Source: Turritopsis dohrnii
Taxonomy: Eukaryota > Cnidaria > Hydrozoa > Anthoathecata > Oceaniidae
Direction of reading: 5' to 3'
DNA: 64,000 nt
Assembly (NCBI GenBank): GCA_027922465.2
Contig: BQMF02000415.1
Location: forward strand, 329,819 to 393,818
A program made the translations under genes and the position numbers. Under the pieces are notes generated by a model. It was not told the origin of the DNA. It worked only from the letters and a program-made list of their open reading frames with translations, and did no database searches. Shown piece after piece: positions 9,613-22,538 of this stretch (the stretch's first letter is position 1; every line of letters starts with the position of its first letter).

Positions 9613-12600
9613 AAACCATTTTCCTTTCACAACGACATGGCAATGATACTACAAATTGTGGTTCATACCAACATCCTTGCACATCTATCAACCATGCTAT
9701 GACAATAACAGGCTCCGCAAATACTCTGATCTATCTCGACATTTGTGAAGATGGAAAATGTGTATATATCATCACCCATACAATCAAAGTTGATCGAAAT
9801 ATTACAATTCAAACGTTGTCTGGTTCCTACAAAAGCAACATTATTGCTTCAAACAATGAGAGCTTATTGTATATGTTCGATTTCAGTTCGAAAATCGAAC
9901 GTTATACAGTGAAACTTATTGAGCTTAGTATACATGGTCTGTCAGTTGCAAGATTCGAATCAAGTGGTAATGTTGAAATATATCGATGTAAAATTACAAA
10001 ATCTACTAAAGCGATTTTAGACTTCAATAAATCGAAAGAAGTTGTAAACAGCAACTTTGAATTTTTGGTTGACGAGTCAGAGATACAAAATTCCAATTTT
10101 ATTTACCTAAAGAATTTTCAAAAAGCAATTATCAAAATAACAAACTGCGTTGTAAAAGGCGGTACAAGAAGACCAATAATCGACATAAATGAGCATTTAT
10201 GTGCTTGGAGCTCATTTCAAATGAAGAATTGTGTTTGGGAGAATTTACGTTATTCCGAGGTAATTTCTTATAGAAGATGTAAAACCGACACCAAAGCACT
10301 ATCAAAGGTTTTCATTGAAAATAACACATTTATAAGAACAAGAGGATTACATTTTTGGGGTGCACTTCACGTTGTTGTGAGTGACTCTAAATTCGAATTC
10401 AATAAGGGAATTGGAACAATTAGACTAACTTATTTCGTCACAGTTCGCATCACCAAGTGCACATTCAATCACAACGAAGGCCAAAGATCGGGTGGAGCCT
10501 GTTACCTTAGCTCTTCCACAAAATTGCGAGCCCAAATCAATGACTGTGTATTCAGAAATAATTCAGTCGAAAACAAAACTCCTAGCAGTGGAGGCGCCTT
10601 ATTCCTAAAAGCACTTGTTAATATCACGAACTCCAAGTTCATAAACAACTACGCCTATGTTTATGGAGGTAACATATACGCTAGCAGGATACCAGGTAGA
10701 CATAAAGTAAAGGAGCCAATACTTTTAATGAACAACGTCCTTGTAAAATCTTCATTGGAAAAAGTAAGCGTACAAGGCACACTTGTGTACTGCAACATTA
10801 GAATGGAATTGAACAACTGTTCATTTGAGTTAACTACAAGTCTTACGAGTAACTCTTTTTTTGATTTCCACAACTTCGCACCAACTATTATCAATACCAA
10901 TTTCACTTGTCCAACAAATTACAAGATATCTTATCCCATTCATTTTCGGCGATATTTCAATAGGGGCGCAATGAGTTACATGAAGTATCGATGTTTGGAA
11001 TGCAATAAAGGATCGTACAGTCTGGACCAAGGAAAAGAACATATTCGTATGATACACTATGTGAATGATACAACCAAAGCCTACAACACTGATGTTAAAA
11101 ATGTCCAATGTACCCAATGCCCAGTGGGTGGAACGTGTGGCACCACGGGACTACGCAGCCAAGACAACTTTTGGGGCTTCAAAAATAAAAAAGGCTCTGT
11201 TACATTCATTCGATGCCCTCCTTATTACTGCTGCTCTAAAGGAGGAAAACCATGTACCAGTTATAACACTTGTGGGACTAATCGGCAGGGCATCCTGTGT
11301 GGATCGTGTATCAAAGGTTTCTCCGAGAATTTGATAGGGAAAACGTGCGTGAAAAACGAAAACTGCACTGCATACTGGTTCTGGATCGTCTTTATACTAA
11401 TCATCACGTTGTATACGATGTTTTTCGTGTATCTTAAAGAAATAGCTGTTTGTTTTCAAGTTATGTACAAGAAGGTCAAGAGAACGCGTGCAAAACTTCA
11501 TGATTTTGATTACCATAAATTATCCCCAAATGATCTTGAAGAGCCATGTATTGTACACCCAGAGGAAGGGTCTGAAAGTGTCTCAGTTAACGCATATCTT
11601 CAGGCTAAAGTAGCTGTTCTGATCAAAATGTTGTTCTTTTTCTATCAAATGGAAGTGTTGATACACATAAACCGCGACCGAGAAACCAATGCCGAAGACT
11701 TGATCAAAAACACCTTCTCTTCAATTTTTAATATTCAGTTTAACTTCCAATTCTACCGAGAATCTCTGAAAGTTTGTCCCCTCCAGAATATGACAGTGGT
11801 TCAAAAAGAAACGTTGAAAATTATGTACACCGTAAGTATATTCGTGTTACTTTGGATAATGCTTGTGGTTTGGTATGGGGCCAAAAACGTGCGCTGCTTT
11901 AAAAAATACCACAAAATAAGTATGAAACCTCCAACCGTCGAACAGTTAAGAGTGACGAATGTTCACAGTTCCCTCGCAACAATCGATGAAAGCGGTGCAG
12001 AAAAATTTGACTCTTTTGACATGAGATTAGGTTTCGTATTTATCATGATGCTGATCCAAGGCTATATTCCAATTTCATCGTATTGCTTTGGAATGCTCAA
12101 ATGTATTAACATCAATGACGAGCACAGATTATTTATAGATGGTAACGTTATATGTTACCAGTGGTGGCAGAATGTAATATTGACATTTACAGTCGTCTGG
12201 GTAGTACCGTTCTTTATGGTATTAAGCTGTGGTGCTTATATGTTACGGAATTGCCATATTACGACCAATCAGTTTTATGGTTGCTTAATTTTCCCGCCAC
12301 TGTTGATCGTTTATGTTCTGCGAAGGAAATGTCTAAAATACAGACCCATAATCACGGTGCATGAAGCAGCGAGAATGAGATACACCTTAAGCGTGTTCGA
12401 TGAACCATTTGTGAAATCCAAAACTAACGGGTTTGAAATATCTTGGGAAAGCATCACAATCATCCACCGCTTGTTGCTGGTCGTCATTTGTGTATTTATC
12501 ACAAATCCTATCGTGAGACTTAATTTAGCTATGATGCCCTTGCTGATTTTTTTAGTCCATCATGTCTACGTTCAGCCTTACCAAGATAAAATCATGAATT

Positions 12601-12875
12601 CTACCGAAGCTTTGTCACTGCTCTTGTTATGCCTTCTGACATGTTTGAATATGTTTTGGGCGTACCTGTATACCTCATCCGGCGCCAGAACAGTCTTTCT
12701 ACGGGCGCTTGAACGCTTTTTTTCCGTGTTAGAAAATATCATCACTTTTTTGCCGGTCCTTATCGTCACGTCTTATGTGGTGTACATCATAATACGACAT
12801 ATAGGTGTTACGATGTTCAAGATCATAATTCACAAGAAAATGAAATTCAACCGTAATAAGGGCAGAATTAACTGA
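9613..12875 (+). CDS. Beta-helix, Cys-rich, multi-pass membrane protein (main exon)
   Basis: With exon 1 (7965-8043) this encodes about 1113 residues. The extracellular half (about 28-480) has parallel beta-helix features: repeated short N/G-rich turns and the repeats RSGGACYLSSS (about 319) and SGGALFLKALVNITNSKF (about 352). Next comes a cysteine-rich module (about 488-612: CLECNKGSY, CTQCPVGGTCG, CPPYYCCS, GILCGSCIKGF), resembling EGF/tenascin-like stalks. From about 613 (AYWFWIVFILIITLYTMFF) some nine to ten hydrophobic segments follow, ending in a short basic tail. It is likely a plasma-membrane receptor or channel-like protein; similar architecture occurs in cnidarian predicted proteins, to my recollection, without assigned function. 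The 3' end is unspliced. A possible poly(A) signal AATAAA lies at 13218. The first ATG in the large ORF (9531) lies in the intron and is rejected as the start. Confidence 0.9.
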
Positions 12876-15800
12876 AGAGTTTAAAGCAGCGTCACCAAAA
12901 AGATTTCAAGATGTATTTTTACAATTTATACATGAGGCATGGGGAGAAGTAACAAATTTTGTTTAAATATCAATCAGCGTTTATCACAACTAATTTTTTT
13001 CAACGCCTTTTTTAGCAATTAGTACTTAGCGCTGAGTCTTCTCCGCTCTTAAAACCTCGAAACTAGCTCATAAGCTTTGAATAGTGGAATTTTATTCAAC
13101 TACCTCTTTACGTTCTGGTATCAACTAGGAAAAGTGGAACTTTATCATGATTGAGCAGTGCTTGCCTGAGTTTAGTTGATGTTTCTTTTGAATAAGTAAA
13201 TTTCAATATCTTTTTTTAATAAAAGTCCATTAGGGAGATTTGTAAACTCGACGAGCCTGTTACACGAAAAAAATCAAACTGAAACTGTTCTACTAAAACG
13301 GTACTTCAGAGATTTAAAGCCTTTTGTTGTATCAAAAGAAACATCATCACTTTGCACGCTTATTTCAAGCGTTGATGTGAAGTTTGTAATATTTTTGTAG
13401 GGAAAAATTCACGAACGACTCTACTAAGTTGTATACAATTCCCTACAATTCTATAGAAAAATAGTTAATGCTTAAACTTGTATATATCCACGTTTACAAA
13501 TTTTAATATCCATTTTCTAATGGATGTTCGTGATCAAACCTGTATATGTCTACATACTTCAGAATAACAATCTTGATAAAATTGTTGGGTTTTTTTTATA
13601 GAAGAAGTATGTCAAGAATTTGGCCCCGCTATCGCAGGGCAAAAATGACAAAATTTTCAGTACAAACAACAAACAGATCACTGCTTTGCGTTTTGTATTT
13701 CGGTTGAAATTGACATTACATATCAATATTCCTAATATTGAAATTGTGATGAGGCAAATTCATCCCTTCGAAGACTCCTTTATACGAAAATACGATTACT
13801 ACTTTGTGCAACTATTTCAAGTGGACATTTATCTCAGAGTTTTTTATGTATTCTTGTATCAAAAGAAATGTAATTTGTTTGCACGCTTATTTCGAGTGTT
13901 GGTGAGAAGTTTCCATGGCTAAATCCTAGGTTTTAAAAACTCTACGATCGCGTATTTAAATCCCTACAAAACAGGTGTAGGTTTGGGTAAACAAAACCTA
14001 ATTTCTATGAATTTGATAAATTTTGTTGAGAATTACAGCATTTGACGTCATTAGTAGGTAATGGAAATTCTTAAGGCCTTTGGAACTGTCGATTTTTTCC
14101 TTCTTCTCAACACTTAGCCGTAATGTGCCGTAATTTGCCGTGAAAGAAAACGGCAACATGATGGCACACTAATCATTGATTTATAGTCTGGGAAAATAAT
14201 TATCTAGAAACAAATAAATTCCAAACGAGCTTTTTTTCAAATTGAGAATAAAAGAAATCATGACATCTAAATTACCCATACGGCATGTTAGCTGAAACCT
14301 CTTTCTCCTGAACAACTTTATTAGTGCTGGAACATTAGCTCACTTTCAAAATAACTTCTTTTATGGTGAAATTTCTCCCGTATCCTGGGTGGTTATTTGT
14401 TTGTTTTTGATGAATGTTTATAGATTTCTAAAGAGACTTCAGTTATAAAAGTAACGGTTTGAATCAGTTGACAGAACCATTTTGACTACTCCTTGTCTAT
14501 ATCTTGTCTATAGCTTGTCTATAGCTTCATGAACGGCGAATTGAGAAGTGATAGAAATAAGGATATTAAACGATATTAAACGTGACAGCACTCCCACATC
14601 TTGAATGTATGTTTTGCATAGTTGGCTGGGACAATTTTCAGGGATCCAATTTTTGATAGATCGCTTGAATGAGTCGAGGTTTCCTAATTCCCTAATTTGT
14701 AGAGGTATTTTGCCCAGATATTCGGACCCAAGTACCTTAGGCTTTCTTTTCCGTAGCTTGAAGTCCTCACTTTTGGTATTTCATGAAGGTTATTTAATGA
14801 AGGTTATAGGGTGAGTCCGTTACTTTAAATTTATCTGATAACGACAAAGGTGATAATTTATTTTCAACCTTATATATCTTTATCGTTAAACTTTGAATAT
14901 TTTTCATGTGTATAGAGAGAGATCTATCCTTCGACAACAGCTCTTCAAAAGGTGTTGATTTATCATTATAAATCATAAGGGCATATTCATGCATACGCTC
15001 ACAGCATCACTCTATAACAATGAAACTCCTTGCTATTTTGCATACGTTAGCGTTCTGCTTTGACAAACTGGTGCTTGCCTGACCATCACTGAGGGTATGT
15101 CCAAACATTTTTTGGGACAGGCGACCGCAAAAGGGATAGTAACCATGTTCTTAAATAGGTGAAGAAGGATTCAAAGATAGTTAATTTTTGGTACTTGCAG
15201 TTATGTTGGGACATATTTACAACTATGGTGTTTGAATTTTTCTACTTGGAAATGTAAGAAAATTCTTCCAGCTTTACCTTCGAAATTATGAACTTACCTT
15301 AGTGTGGGGTATAGGCTATGAACAACATAAGTAACTTTTTACCTTACAATGTCTTGATTACCACCCACATAGAATTTGGTGTCAAACTTAGACATCAAAG
15401 CCTTGCACTGAAAAACTATACTGGCTGATACCAGGTTAAGGCAATGTTGAATACAAAGAAATGAAAGATATTGACTTTTCTGCACCAAAACTATTGAAAA
15501 AACAGTTAGATTAACGTGGTGAGATTATAAATACACTACAAAAAAAGACAATGAAATATGCTAAATCTATGGAAGCAATGCAAATCGCTCTTTTAAGGGC
15601 ATGCATAAATGTGGCACTAAATCAGCTATTCTTTCAACTATATCAGGGTTTGTTGAACAGTTTCAGCCACTCTAGTAACTGAAATATCTAAATTTTACGA
15701 CATTAAATCAGCTCAATACAACTACAAGTAGTTACTACATATTTGTGACAAAATAAGTATGGAAGTCAAAGAAGAGCACGTGCTGGTTGTCAAGAAAACC

Positions 15801-16879
15801 ACTCGTTTTCAGGCTGACATCAATAAAGGGTTTTATTTCAAATCTGGGAGAGTTACTGCTTCCAGGTTTCTCAATCCATTCCACAAAAGCATTGTTCAGC
15901 CATCTCAAATTTTGATTAAGCAAATCTGTTACCCTTTAAACTCAAGCTCTAAAACAGCAGCTACACAGTATGACTAAAGTCATTTCAAGCAATTGCAAGC
16001 AGTTGCAGGATTTGGTACAAGAACATCAAGTGAAATGAAATGAAAAGCATTGGAAACTACCATTACTTGTGTTTTAAAATATTAAACTTAACACAAAACA
16101 AAACAGTGTCAGTTAATTGTGACAGAAAACCAATACCTTGATTTCTACCTTTGGTCATATAAGGATTACCATTCAGAGAGACTACTATCAGACAAAGCAT
16201 TTTGAGAAGAAGCAAGAAGACAATTGGCTTGAAAACTTCAGGATGTGTCACAATGACACATATCTACTCACAACAATACAACATTACTCAATTGCCCAAC
16301 TTTGGTCAAATCTGAGAAAATGACTATCAAATTTTAAATCAGTACCTTTTACTTGTGCTTTGTCAAATTTTTGTGAAAATTGGTGAACTGAAAGTCCAAA
16401 TTTGGCCGAAATTCCAAATTCGGCAATAATTTCATGTAAACTTTGCACGAAATTGTTCATTACTTGGAGTTGTGGTAGTGGTAGTAGTACGAGATGGAGG
16501 AGGTGAAACCACGGGTAGTTTAAATACTTTAACAAATACAAAAGCACGGCAATTCTTTAAATTATGTATATTACCAGAGTTAATAAGGAAATATTGTGTA
16601 ACTTCTACACATCAAAAGAATATATGGATGCCTAATCAGTTCATGATATCAAACTGTAACTTGTCAGTATTATGATGTTTATACTGTCACAACGTTTTTG
16701 ATAAAAGTAAAATGATGATTCCGAAGATGGAATCTTCCTGGAAGTGGTACATAGTTAGCCTGCGTTGAGATGCTATTATAATATGTTTTACTTCTGAAGA
16801 TGTTGGGTTTTTAAATCTTTTCGGGAATAATCTCCATTTTAATTTACGTCATTGAAAAAGTTTTATATGATCTAACTTG
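12876..16879. other. Four kilobases of AT-rich DNA without a supported gene
   Basis: It presumably includes the 3' UTR of the upstream gene (AATAAA at 13218-13223). A direct repeat of about 65 bp occurs at about 13324-13390 and 13853-13918 (both contain GCACGCTTATTTC). A short tandem GTCTATAGCTT repeat lies at about 14493-14528. ORFs of 60-100 codons here have no recognisable domain, low complexity or poor starts. Confidence 0.55.
13324..13918 (+). repeat. Pair of ~65-bp direct repeats, 528 bp apart
   Basis: 13324-13390 and 13853-13918 share TGTATCAAAAGAAA and then TTGCACGCTTATTTC, with GTTGRTGWGAAGTTT after. Function unknown; probably an old segmental duplication or the ends of a mobile element. 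Confidence 0.5.
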
Positions 16880-17080
16880 TTGTTTCATGACTCTGACGAA
16901 AATTCTTCGCCAGAAAAAGTAAGCAGTATACAGTGGTGCAAATGTAGAAATGTAATTGTTGCAGAAAAAGGAATTGATTGTCTATGTTGCAAAGAAGTTC
17001 ATTCAGTCCAAGACCGGAAACTTCAAAGTAAATTTTATTTATACAACAAAATGAGAAAAAGCTACTGTATTAGCTACTGA
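16880..17080 (+). pseudogene. P2X7-tail-like cysteine domain fragment
   Basis: The frame reads SSIQWCKCRNVIVAEKGIDC followed by LCCKEV. The order W-C-x-C, then ID-C-L-CC-x-E, resembles the zinc-binding C-terminal domain of P2X7 receptors. That domain is also spread by mobile elements in cnidarian genomes (from memory). The normal four-cysteine start is shortened, there is no ATG close by, and the frame stops soon after the CC. I call it a decayed fragment; a chance Cys-rich frame is possible. Confidence 0.4.
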
Positions 17081-17494
17081 GTTGATAATTGATCGTAGTA
17101 AAATTCAAATATTAAAATGTTTTTTCCAATTTTTCCATTTCAGGTAAATATATTAAATATTTTTTTCTATTCATATTTTTTTCAATATATTTTCATATGT
17201 ATTTTCTAATTCACAATTTACAAAGGAAAATTAAAGTTTTATTATCTACATAATTTCGTTTCAAGATAGGGGTACTAGTCAATAACTGCAAATGTTTATC
17301 GCGTAGCAAAGCATTTTGAAAACAAACCGTAAAACGTAATGTAGATATGTAGTTATATGACTTAAAATACTTTTGAAATTGTTTGTTTTTTTTTCACGTT
17401 GAAACGTTATTCATAGAACGTACTATGATTTGTTATCGAAATCCCCTAGAGTGTAACATATGCGAATACCTAAGACATCTTCCTTTGTGCGCAC

Positions 17495-17760
17495 AATATT
17501 TGATGAAACATGCAAAACAAGTGTTTGGTTCTTAAGCAGATGTTAGAAACATATTCAAAAATTCATTACAGAGCCCAATGGTATTGTATATCTTCTTGTG
17601 GCTACAATATTTGATGAAACATATTGCAAAACTAACATTTTTTTCTTAAGCAGATGTTAGAAACATATTCAAAAATTCATTACATAGCCCAATGGTATTG
17701 TGTATCTTCTTGTGGTTACAATATTTGATGAAACATATTGCAAAACAAGCATGTGTTTCA
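17495..17760 (+). repeat. Tandem repeat, ~112-bp unit, about 2.3 copies
   Basis: AATATTTGATGAAACAT recurs at 17495, 17606 and 17720. The intervening text (TTCTTAAGCAGATGTTAG, then CCCAATGGTATTGT) is almost identical between units one and two. A further diverged piece (ACAGATGTTACAAACATATT) is at about 18223. Confidence 0.8.
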
Positions 17761-18413
17761 TAAACTGCGGTGGCCCAAAAGTGTATAAAATAACTCTTTA
17801 AATGTACAAAATAATTCTTTAAAGTAAATCTTACATCAAGTTTAACAGAAAGAAAGAAGAGAACATTAAACAGAAAATCATCGACTTTACGTCCACTATC
17901 ACATTGAGGACTGTGGTCATTTATGGTATGTTTTCAGACAAATTATGGAAAAAGAATCTTACGAACCAATCAGTCAATCAATCCATACATTTTAAAATAA
18001 GTCTCTAAATGCAAAAAAATATCTTTAAATGCCTAAATGCTACGCCCCCATTTTAATCAAGACATTAAGGCCTAGGTGTTGACAACTGCATTTTCATATG
18101 GGCCAATTACAAATACAGTACAAACTTGCCAAGTCGGACTGTCAAGAGATTTATTGCATACGTTTAAATATATATTTTATGCATTTAAAGACCTATTTCA
18201 TGTACCAACCAATAAACAATAAACAGATGTTACAAACATATTCAAAAGTTCACTGCATAGAAAATAGCTTCTCTTTTCGTGCTTCAATTGTGCTTCAATG
18301 GTCTAGAAAATGTATTGGGACTGTGAGCACTATTTCGAAATCTACATTTTTAAATTTGTGTTTTGATAGTTAATACATACCTTTGATAAATACTTACGGC
18401 AAATGATCGATAA

Positions 18414-19010
18414 ATGACTAATCCAGCCCTGATGTTAAATTGGAAAATTATAAAGACCGTGTATTCTGACTTTGTGTTGTCATTAACTTTTACATTCTTC
18501 CCTTTCATTCATCGTATTCTTACGTTTTTAAGAGTTAAGACAAATATGGTTTTTACTGTGCTTCTTTTTGCTGTCGGTAAAGTTGAAGAAGAAGAGAGAA
18601 AGTTACAAAAACTTTCCGAAAAACTTGAAGGAGAAAATGTTGAAGTGCTTGACATCGTGGATATCAATAGAGAATTCAAGGATTTGCAGCAGTATGCCGA
18701 AAAATTCAAAAAGATGTTACCGAAACTGAACAGAATATTCCTAATAAATTCGGAAAATCTACGGGAGGTCGTTGATAAAGGAAACTTCGATAATATAAAC
18801 AACAAGCTGTTGAAAAGAGAAGATGTAAATCACTTATTTTCGATGCAACATATAGGTAGACTGGTTTTGGTTTCATGGGATTCTGGAGAAGTTATACCAG
18901 TTGCTTGTAACAACATGCAACATATCGAAAACGCCTGGAACACTGAATCAGAAATTATATCAGAACAAGCATTAAGAATAATTGTCCGAGAAAGCAAGCT
19001 GAAATTGTAG
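18414..19010 (+). CDS. Unrecognised 198-codon ORF, charged helical protein
   Basis: ATG at 18414 runs 198 codons to a stop at 19008-19010. The N-terminal third contains two hydrophobic stretches (LSLTFTFFPFIHRILTFL; VFTVLLFAV). From about residue 55 it is strongly charged and helical (KVEEEERKLQKLSEKLEGEN), then a mixed domain ending ALRIIVRESKLKL. A second ATG at 18546 would give a signal-anchor-like start, or an intron could end at the AG of GGTAAAG just before KVEEEERK, making this a last exon. A poly(A) signal AATAAA lies at 19159-19164. No family recognised. Codon use and length make it the best unassigned ORF in 13-22 kb. Confidence 0.45.
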   Translation: MTNPALMLNWKIIKTVYSDFVLSLTFTFFPFIHRILTFLRVKTNMVFTVLLFAVGKVEEEERKLQKLSEKLEGENVEVLDIVDINREFKDLQQYAEKFKKMLPKLNRIFLINSENLREVVDKGNFDNINNKLLKREDVNHLFSMQHIGRLVLVSWDSGEVIPVACNNMQHIENAWNTESEIISEQALRIIVRESKLKL

Positions 19011-19579
19011 TAGAGGAGAAGCAGAAGAAAAAGAATGTGACCAGTGTGACTTCATAAACAACAACATTTTCATGAACTAGTCATTCCTTAGTTAAATGTT
19101 GCATATGATTGCATATCGTTATAAATATGCACTTTCCCTGTAAGTTTTTCTGTAGGAAAATAAACACCAGGCACCTGTTCTATATTTCAATTTTCAAGTC
19201 GCTGATGCTGTTATTGACTTTTTTCTAGAGGTATCACCTTAAAGGAGAATTAAGGTGTGAGTAAGGGAAATTTTGTGCACATCAGGATGAAAGGAACTCT
19301 GAATTTCCCCAAGGGTGAAATTATTTTTTCAGGAAGTGGCTGAGAAGTCTATTTATTTTCCAAAAACAATAAAGATACGGCTGTCAACTATTGTCTTGAT
19401 TGATTATTAAGAAATTAATGAGCTTTTCCAAACTTACTTTTCGGATTTTCTCTTTCTTTTTTGCATTTCCTACAAAAAAAACTCATGAGGAACACAAAAT
19501 CATAAGGATTCCATTGATATGAAATTTATAATAACAAATTGAATAATTACTTTGAAAAACTCCGGTAATATTTGTAGCC

Positions 19580-19680
19580 AATTTGCCATCCGACGTCCGT
19601 TGAACGTACTAATTTCGTCCTAACGTCCTTGTGCACTCGAAAGACGTCTTAGGGACGTCCATTTTAGTCCAAGGTCATCA
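19580..19680. repeat. Short fragment of the GACGTC-type element
   Basis: Clusters of ACGTCC and AAGACGTCTTAGGGACGTCC match the units of the elements at 36145 and 47641. The ends are missing. Confidence 0.6.
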
Positions 19681-19762
19681 GTTCGTCTTTTTCTTAAATT
19701 TCAAACTTAAAATTTAAATTTAAAACTGGATTGAAAGTTGTACTCAAATCACTTCCTACAAA

Positions 19763-19905
19763 TATCGGCCAGCACAGTTGACTCTCTTATCTCGACTACT
19801 CTCTATCTCGAACAAAAAGCTAGATCATTTTTGTTCTCTAAGTTATTTTTATTTCTTTATCTCAAACAAATTTGCTGGTCCCATACGAGTTCGAGACAGA
19901 GAGAG
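19763..19905. repeat. Pogo/Tigger-type terminal sequence remnant
   Basis: AGTTGACTCTCTTATCTCGA followed by repeated TATCTCGAAC/TATCTCAAAC resembles the ends of pogo-like transposons. Related ends occur at 34367-34404 and 45147-45186. No transposase nearby. Confidence 0.45.
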
Positions 19906-19941
19906 AGTTCACTGTTTACAGTTTTCACTGGCGCAGTTTGA

Positions 19942-22538
19942 AATGTCCGTGCAAACGCTTCACAAATGGCGCGAAAACGAAAATGAAATAGGGGGACAAA
20001 TTACTAAATCTGGTCATATAACTTGGTTTTAAATGTGATAAATATCGTGCGTTATCGTGCACAAATTTTTATTATTTTGTTTATATGATATTTTTCAATT
20101 AAATTCAGTATCTTATGAAAACTCTTCTGATAAGTAGAATGGTTTTGTAAATACACGGGGGTCTAGTTTTGACGTTCCATATAAAAAATTCAACCATCTT
20201 ATCTTATTATTTTAAAAATTATTTTGCATTATCAATATAAATATATAACAAGATCCGCATTAACGCGACTATATATTTCCCCAAAGTTGCGAAATTTCGA
20301 ATAAGTTATTGAGCATATTGCTTACCCTTAAAATATGTTATCACTTCGCTGAACAATTATGACAGAATAATACGCAAAACGCATATTGACGAGTTATGCG
20401 GCGTTACGCATTTCAATAAGGAGACGTGCCCTTATGATCAGAGAGAACATATTGACTCTGTAAAAATAACTGTCGCGGTTCAGAAAGTAAAGTGAATTTC
20501 GCGGGAATTTATTTTCGCTGATAAACAAAAATTATATTTCTACCATCGGGAATGCTTATGAACACTTCTATCAATAAATTCGTAACTTATTCGTCACAGA
20601 AGTCACCACCTCGTTTTCATCTTGAATAATAATGACGTTTGTATCATTAATAAAAAGGGATGACACCTCAGGGGGAAAAACTATGTTAAGTTCTTTTATT
20701 ACGATGAATTACGTCATATTTATAAAGGTTTGAAACGAGGCTGCAATGAGTGATAACTTATGAATTTATGGATAGCACTTTCTGTGCGATATTTCATTCA
20801 AAAATACCAGATTTCTTTTGTTGTTTAGTTTTTTTTCGTTATGGCTGCATCTGAGTAGCCAGATCGACAAGAATACCGTAGCTGTCTTATCTCATTCGCA
20901 CTCATTAAAACAGGGTGGTCTTTCAGACAATTCGGTATGTTCGAACAACTAAATTTCTGTGAAAAAAAGAGATTGAAACATAACTTTAATCAAATAAATT
21001 TAACCCATTTTCGAGGAGGCGCTTATTGACGGGAAAACCATGAAATACATATTGGATAAGAAAAAAGATATATACACAATTACATACAAATAATCATTTC
21101 ATACAAGGAAAGTCACATAATTTTAGACAAATCCTTGTGTCGCAAAATATATATAGCTATAGTAAAAAAACAAAACAAATTAATAGTTGTCTATATGTCA
21201 TCGTAGGATTTCTTTCTGTTATTCAAGATTAAACCAACAACACGAAATAAAGTACCAAGTATACGTGTGACATTAAATTTTCGCAGCGTTATAATCGAAT
21301 AACCAAATATGTTTGAAAATAAACTCGATGTTCCTGAACTTGAGGAACTAGGAAATCTAAACAATATGTTCCATTCTGCAAGAACCTTCGAAATGTTTAA
21401 CCTGAAAAATAAACAGAAATAGTTTTAAAACTTGTAGACCTTTTTAGATGTAGCAAAAAAGCAAAACTTTATTACCTTCATTTGTGATATCCAAAAGTTA
21501 TAGCAAATGCACACAACTTATCTCACATGTACAAATTCATCTTGATAATGGACGCCCATTTCATGTACAGCATCCTCACTTCATAATCAACATCGATCAG
21601 CCATTATAACAATAACTTTTTTCTTCTAGCAGATGTAGACAGCAGAGTTGATAGCAATAAGACAATGAGGTTTTGGTGACTTGGTATAGCAACAGCAACA
21701 ATATTATTACCAAAATGTCCAAAAGATCATAACATATCATAGTATATCACATGGGCATAGTCATCTGGACAATGGACGCTCATTTAATTGGCATCGCCAA
21801 ATCGCATTCAACATCAATGATTAACATCATCAGTTATAAGTTCAAAATTTTGAAAAACCATTACAGCACTCAATATTAAAATCCCTTTTTTTTTACAAAA
21901 ATAAACTGGAATAAATTAACAAATACTAACATCGAATTAAAGTAGTGTTAAATTTCTTTCAAGCTGTACAGTATGCCAGTATACACTCTCTTCTCAGACA
22001 AACTTTAGATACCATGTTGTAAATGGTAACTATCATATAGAATACTTAATCTTGACAAAGTTGTGTAGAAAGAAAAATTTCTGAGTACAATTATAATTAT
22101 AATGCAATCTTTTCTTCTATTAGACTGGTTGCATTACTTTCACCACAGCAAAGTGTTTCCTCAAAATCAAAATTACTGGAAGGTGCAGTATAATGATACA
22201 ATATTGGTAAAAATATGCCATAATTTGTATATAATACAACTCTACAAAACTAAGAACATAAACAACAATCAAACTGACCAATTGTTTTTTCAAATATTCA
22301 CAATGAGATAAATGTTTATTAAAAAAGTTCAATAAAATTTCTTAATCAAAACTTTACAGTCTATCTGCCAGTTCAAAACCATCAAAAAGTCACAAAACCT
22401 TTTTAATGTAACCAAGCTAGTTTGTTTTATTTTGTTCTTTCAAACGTAAAGCCTCGAATTGGCAGATAAAGCAACCCAACCAGAACCTCAGAACCCACCC
22501 CTTTCCCCTCCATGCTCCTGTTAAAGTTTTCTTATAGA
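19942..22538. other. AT-rich interval with repeats only
   Basis: GAATTTCGCGGGAATTTATT (about 20495) recurs inverted near 46690, marking a dispersed MITE-like end. A diverged tandem duplication of about 235 bp lies at 21480-21610 and 21710-21840 (ATAATGGACGCCCATTT / ACAATGGACGCTCATTT). No supported gene. Confidence 0.5.

Noticed and set aside
13620..13922. 100-codon ORF
   Set aside because: Non-ATG start, no domain, and part of it overlaps a duplicated non-coding segment (13853-13918).
17495..17760. CRISPR-like direct repeats
   Set aside because: Simple tandem duplication of a ~112-bp unit with near-identical 'spacers'.
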